The position numbers were made by a program, and so were the translations under genes. Under the pieces are notes generated by a model. The model was given only the letters and a program-made list of their open reading frames with translations, ran no database searches and had not been told where the DNA came from. Below are positions 28,532 to 31,335 of a DNA stretch of 31,335 nt, piece by piece. Position 1 is the first letter of the stretch, and each line of letters starts with the position of its first letter. The stretch covers positions 1 through 31,335 of the forward strand of contig JBIKLI010000010.1 in NCBI GenBank assembly GCA_044359885.1, in the 5' to 3' direction. This stretch comes from CAIOSQ01 sp044359885. GTDB taxonomy: Bacteria; Pseudomonadota; Alphaproteobacteria; CACIAM-22H2.

Positions 28532-30238
28532 ATGCGCCTGCTGGTCACGCGCCCGCTCGACGACGCCCAGGCGCTGGCCGAACGTCTCGCGGCGCGCGGC
28601 CACGCCGCGACGGTCGAACCGCTGCTGACCATCGCCCCCGACCTGCGCGCGCCGCTCGATCTTTCCGGCATCCATGCGCTGGTCTTCACTTCGGCGAACG
28701 GTGTTCGCGCCTATGCCCTGCGCAGCCCGCGCCGCGACCTGCCGGTCTTCGCGGTCGGGGCCGCGACCGCGGCCGCCGCGCGCGAGATCGGCTTCGCGAA
28801 CGTGGCGAGCGCCGAGGGCGACGTCGCCGCGCTCGAGGAGACGATCGCGGCCCGCGTCAGCCCGGCCGAGGGGCCGCTGCTGCATGTCGCCGGCGCGGTG
28901 GTCGCGGGCGACCTCGCCGGGCGTCTGGCCGCGCGCGGCTACACCCTGCGCCGGGCGACGCTCTACGCCGCCGAACCCGCGCCGCGGCTTTCCGCCGCGG
29001 CCCAGGCCGCGCTGGAGGGCGGGACGCTGGACGGCGTGCTGCTATTCTCGCCGCGCAGCGCGGCGATCTTCGTCGAACTGACCGCCGCGCCGGCGCTGCG
29101 CGCGGCGGTCGGCCGGCTGACCCTGTTCGCGCTGAGCCCGGCGGTGGCGCAAGCCGCCGCCGCGGCGGGCTGGCGGCGCGTCGTGGTCGCGCCGCAGCCC
29201 GACGAGCCGGCGCTGCTCGACCTGATCGATGCCGAGGCCGCCGCCGGCGCGGCCGGAACCCAGGAGGCCACCGCCATGGCCGAGACGCCACCCGCCCCGA
29301 CCGCCGCCGCCGCGCCGCCGCCCGCGGCACGGGCCGGCGCGCCCTGGCCGGTGCTGGTGGTGGGCGTGGTCGCGGTGGTCGCCCTGGTGCTGGACGTCTA
29401 CACCCTGGCCGGCGCGCCGCGCCGCGAAGCCGTACGCCGCGACACCGAGCAGGCCGTCAGCCAGCGTTTCGAACGCCTCGAACGCGAGGTCGCCGCGCTC
29501 GCGGCGCTGCGCCAGGAGCGCGACGAGGCGGTGCAGTCCGCCCGCCGCCTGGAGGCGCGGCTGACCGCGGCGGCGGCCTTGCTCGAGACGCTCGGCGGCC
29601 GGCTGGACGCGCTCGATCGCGACCTGCGCGCGGAGATCGCGCGCGCCGCGGCGACGACGCCCCCTGCGGCGGCGCCCGATCCGGCGCTGTTCGCGGCGCT
29701 GGCCGAGGATCTGCAGCGCGTGCGCGAGGAGGTGGCGGCGCTGCGCGCGCCGCCGCTGGCGTCCGCCGCACCCGCCCCGGTCGCGACGCCCGCGCCGGCC
29801 GCCGCCGCGGCGCCGCCACCGCCGCCGCCCGCGGCGGCGGCGGCGCTGCGCCGGGTCGAGGCCGCGGCGGCGGCGGCGCCGCCCGATCTGGCGGCGCTGC
29901 GCGCGGATCTCGCGCGCCTTGCGCCGCAGGTGCTGCGCGCGGCCGGTGCCGCGTCGTCCGGCGGGTCGGGATGGTGGTCGGCGCTGACCGACCGGGTGGC
30001 GGCGCTGATCGCGGTCCGTCGCGTGGGCGAGATCCGCGGCGAGGATGCCGAGGCGTTGCTGGCGCGCGCCGAGCAGCGTCTGGCCGCCGGCGACATCGCC
30101 GCCGCGCTCGACATCCTGGCGGCGCTGCCGCCGGCGCCGGCCGAGAGGCTGGCGCCCTGGACCGCCGCCGCGCGCGCGCGGGTCGAACTCGATGCCGCGC
30201 TCGCCGATCTGGCCCGCGCCGCGGGTGGCAGGCCCTGA
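28532..30238 (+). CDS. fused uroporphyrinogen-III synthase (HemD) and mitofilin/Mic60-family protein
   Basis: One uninterrupted 568-codon frame. Residues 1-240 are HemD, which cyclises hydroxymethylbilane: 'MRLLVTRPLDDAQALAERLAARGH', 'VFTSANGVRAYA', 'FAVGAATAAAAREIGF', 'VLLFSPRSAAIF' and 'ALSPAVAQAA'. Residues 249-568 are a bacterial Mic60: a membrane helix at about 272-294, coiled coil at about 300-372, a Pro/Ala-rich linker at about 405-438, and the mitofilin signature at about 490-560 ('RRVGEIRGEDAEALLARAEQRLAAGDIAAALDIL...'). In most alphaproteobacteria these are two genes. The junction carries an internal AGGAGG before Met249, so a separate 320-residue Mic60 may also be made. It lies eight bases after hemC. 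Confidence 0.88.
   Translation: MRLLVTRPLDDAQALAERLAARGHAATVEPLLTIAPDLRAPLDLSGIHALVFTSANGVRAYALRSPRRDLPVFAVGAATAAAAREIGFANVASAEGDVAALEETIAARVSPAEGPLLHVAGAVVAGDLAGRLAARGYTLRRATLYAAEPAPRLSAAAQAALEGGTLDGVLLFSPRSAAIFVELTAAPALRAAVGRLTLFALSPAVAQAAAAAGWRRVVVAPQPDEPALLDLIDAEAAAGAAGTQEATAMAETPPAPTAAAAPPPAARAGAPWPVLVVGVVAVVALVLDVYTLAGAPRREAVRRDTEQAVSQRFERLEREVAALAALRQERDEAVQSARRLEARLTAAAALLETLGGRLDALDRDLRAEIARAAATTPPAAAPDPALFAALAEDLQRVREEVAALRAPPLASAAPAPVATPAPAAAAAPPPPPPAAAAALRRVEAAAAAAPPDLAALRADLARLAPQVLRAAGAASSGGSGWWSALTDRVAALIAVRRVGEIRGEDAEALLARAEQRLAAGDIAAALDILAALPPAPAERLAPWTAAARARVELDAALADLARAAGGRP
29262..29278 (+). promoter_or_regulatory. internal ribosome binding site and start for a free Mic60 protein
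   Basis: AGGAGG at 29262-29267 stands eight bases before an in-frame ATG at 29276 (Met249 of the fusion, 'MAETPPAPTAAA'). This is the strongest Shine-Dalgarno in the heme unit and lies exactly at the HemD/Mic60 boundary. It suggests that Mic60 is also translated on its own, or that the two genes fused recently by loss of the hemD stop codon. Confidence 0.65.
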
Positions 30239-30243
30239 ACGCC

Positions 30244-31335
30244 ATGCGCCGGTCGCTCGCGTTCCTGGCGGCGGCGACGGCGGTCATGCTGGCCGGCGTG
30301 TGGCTGGCCGAGCGGCCGGGCGAGGTCTCCGTCGTCTGGCTGGGCTGGCGGATCGACACGTCCTTCGGGATCCTGGTCGTGGCGGCGCTGCTGCTGTGCG
30401 CGGCCGCCATGCTCCTCGCCGCGCTGTGGCGCATGCTGGTCTCCGGTCCGCGGCGGCTGATGCGCTGGCGGCGCGACCGCCGTCGCCGGCAGGGCTACGC
30501 GGCGCTGACCCGCGGGCTGGTGGCCGTCGCCGCCGGCGATCCTCGCGAGGCCCAGCGCCATGCGCGGCGCGCCGAAATCCTGCTCGACGAGCCGCCGCTG
30601 ACCATGCTGCTGGCGGCGCAGACCGCCCAGTTGCTGGGCGACGAGTCGGCGGCGAAGGGGCATTTCCGCCGCATGATGGAAAACCCCGAGACCGCCTTCC
30701 TGGGGCTGCGGGGCATGATCACCCAGGCGCTCAAGGCCGGCGACCATGGCGAGGCGCTGGTCCTGGCGCGGCGGGCGCGCGACCTGCGGCCGGCGACCGC
30801 GTGGGTGCAGACGACGCTGCTCGATCTGGAAACGCGCCTGGGCGACTGGCCGGCGGCGCAGGAGACGCTGCGCCAGGCCGTCCGGATCGGCGCCCTGCCG
30901 TCGGCGCAGGCCGGCCGGCACGCCGCCGCCATCGCGCTGGAGCGCGCGCGCCGGGCGCGCGAGGAGAACCGCCCCGACGAGGCGCTGGCCCAGGCCGAGC
31001 GGGCCTTCGCGGCCGATCCCGACCATGCGGCGGCCGCATCGCTGCTGGCGGAACTCAATCTGGGGGCCGGCAAGACGCGCGCGGCGGTGCGCGTCCTGGA
31101 GCAGGCCTGGGCGCGGCTGCCGCGCGCCGAACTGGTCGATCTGCACGCCCGGGCACGCGAGTGCCGCGACGCGCTGGCGCGGGTCAAGGCGGCGGAACGG
31201 CTGGCGGCGCTGGCCCCCGCCCACCCCGAAAGCCATCTGGCGCTGGCCCGCGCCTGCCATGCCGCGCGGCTCTGGGGCGAGGCACGGCGTCATCTGTCGG
31301 CCGCGACCGCGGCGCTGGGGGGCGCGCCCAGCGCC
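30244..31335 (+). CDS. hemY: HemY-family heme biosynthesis membrane protein (3' end beyond window)
   Basis: The frame is open from the ATG at 30244 to the last base (364 codons, incomplete). Two N-terminal hydrophobic helices (about residues 5-22 and 42-64) are followed by a basic stretch and a TPR-like helical region. Recognisable HemY_N blocks are 'GEVSVVWLGWRIDTSFGILVVAALLL', 'RGLVAVAAGDPREAQRHARRAEILL' and 'MENPETAFLGLRGMITQALKAGDHGEALVLARRARDLRP'. This TPR protein is not the protoporphyrinogen oxidase also called HemY. It lies five bases after the Mic60 stop, in the conserved order hemC-hemD-mic60-hemY. The exact biochemical role is unsettled. No good Shine-Dalgarno is visible. Confidence 0.92.
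   Translation, partial: MRRSLAFLAAATAVMLAGVWLAERPGEVSVVWLGWRIDTSFGILVVAALLLCAAAMLLAALWRMLVSGPRRLMRWRRDRRRRQGYAALTRGLVAVAAGDPREAQRHARRAEILLDEPPLTMLLAAQTAQLLGDESAAKGHFRRMMENPETAFLGLRGMITQALKAGDHGEALVLARRARDLRPATAWVQTTLLDLETRLGDWPAAQETLRQAVRIGALPSAQAGRHAAAIALERARRAREENRPDEALAQAERAFAADPDHAAAASLLAELNLGAGKTRAAVRVLEQAWARLPRAELVDLHARARECRDALARVKAAERLAALAPAHPESHLALARACHAARLWGEARRHLSAATAALGGAPSA

Noticed and set aside
29640..29910. GCC/GCG-rich tract as a tandem DNA repeat
   Set aside because: It encodes the Ala/Pro-rich linker of the Mic60 part, and no fixed repeat unit or period is evident.
29398..31293. 631-codon minus-strand frame opposite mic60 and hemY
   Set aside because: Low-complexity Ala/Ser/Arg translation. 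The plus strand carries the conserved hemY and mitofilin signatures.

Overview
This is a very GC-rich, gene-dense chromosomal window from an alphaproteobacterium, most plausibly Rhodospirillales or a close relative. The evidence is the gene order tsaB-rimI-mucR-fur-olsB-olsA-miaB-phoH-ybeY-corC-lnt-metK-trmB, a MucR/Ros regulator, a Fur protein of the alphaproteobacterial type without the CxxC zinc pair, and a hemC-hemD-mic60-hemY locus with a mitofilin-family protein. I see no rRNA, tRNA, CRISPR array, insertion sequence or prophage. No stretch longer than about 190 bases lacks a gene.

Layout. Positions 1-1561 hold two convergent cobalamin genes, cobD/cbiB (+) and cobP/cobU (-), whose 3' ends overlap. 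A small YqhA-type membrane protein (+) follows. From 14123 down to 2229 almost everything is on the minus strand and forms a long housekeeping block. It contains the Nfu-type Fe-S carrier, TsaB and RimI (t6A and ribosomal protein modification), MucR, Fur, OlsB and OlsA (ornithine lipid synthesis), MiaB (tRNA ms2i6A), PhoH, YbeY (rRNA maturation), CorC, Lnt, MetK and TrmB. MetK makes the S-adenosylmethionine used by MiaB, TrmB, RsmD and others. A strong hairpin followed by a T-rich run separates metK from trmB.

Positions 14229-16425 (-) hold a compact three-gene unit: a TauE/SafE permease, a TIGR02186 membrane-anchored protein and a universal stress protein. Positions 16560-21720 (-) hold a complete ABC importer of the Ugp/Mal type (ATPase, two permeases, binding protein) followed by a cyclic-nucleotide-phosphodiesterase-like metallophosphoesterase. 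Its ATPase gene has an unusual ribosome binding site in which a hairpin sits between the Shine-Dalgarno and the ATG.

Positions 21911-24215 (+) encode a DUF898/YjgN-type membrane protein overlapping an M48 metalloprotease. Positions 24244-25992 (-) encode an uncommon two-domain methyltransferase, TylF type plus a second class I fold, with its own good promoter. RsmD and an RluB-type pseudouridine synthase follow (-). Divergent from them is the heme locus (+): hemC, then one continuous frame carrying HemD fused to a mitofilin/Mic60 protein, then hemY, which runs off the end of the window.

Nine junctions use 4-base ATGA, GTGA or TTGA overlaps, which points to extensive translational coupling. 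I found no wholly new multi-gene defence or mobile system. The observations most worth following are the HemD-Mic60 fusion with an internal ribosome binding site, the tandem methyltransferase, the hairpin-spaced ribosome binding site, and a REP-like palindrome between rluB and hemC.
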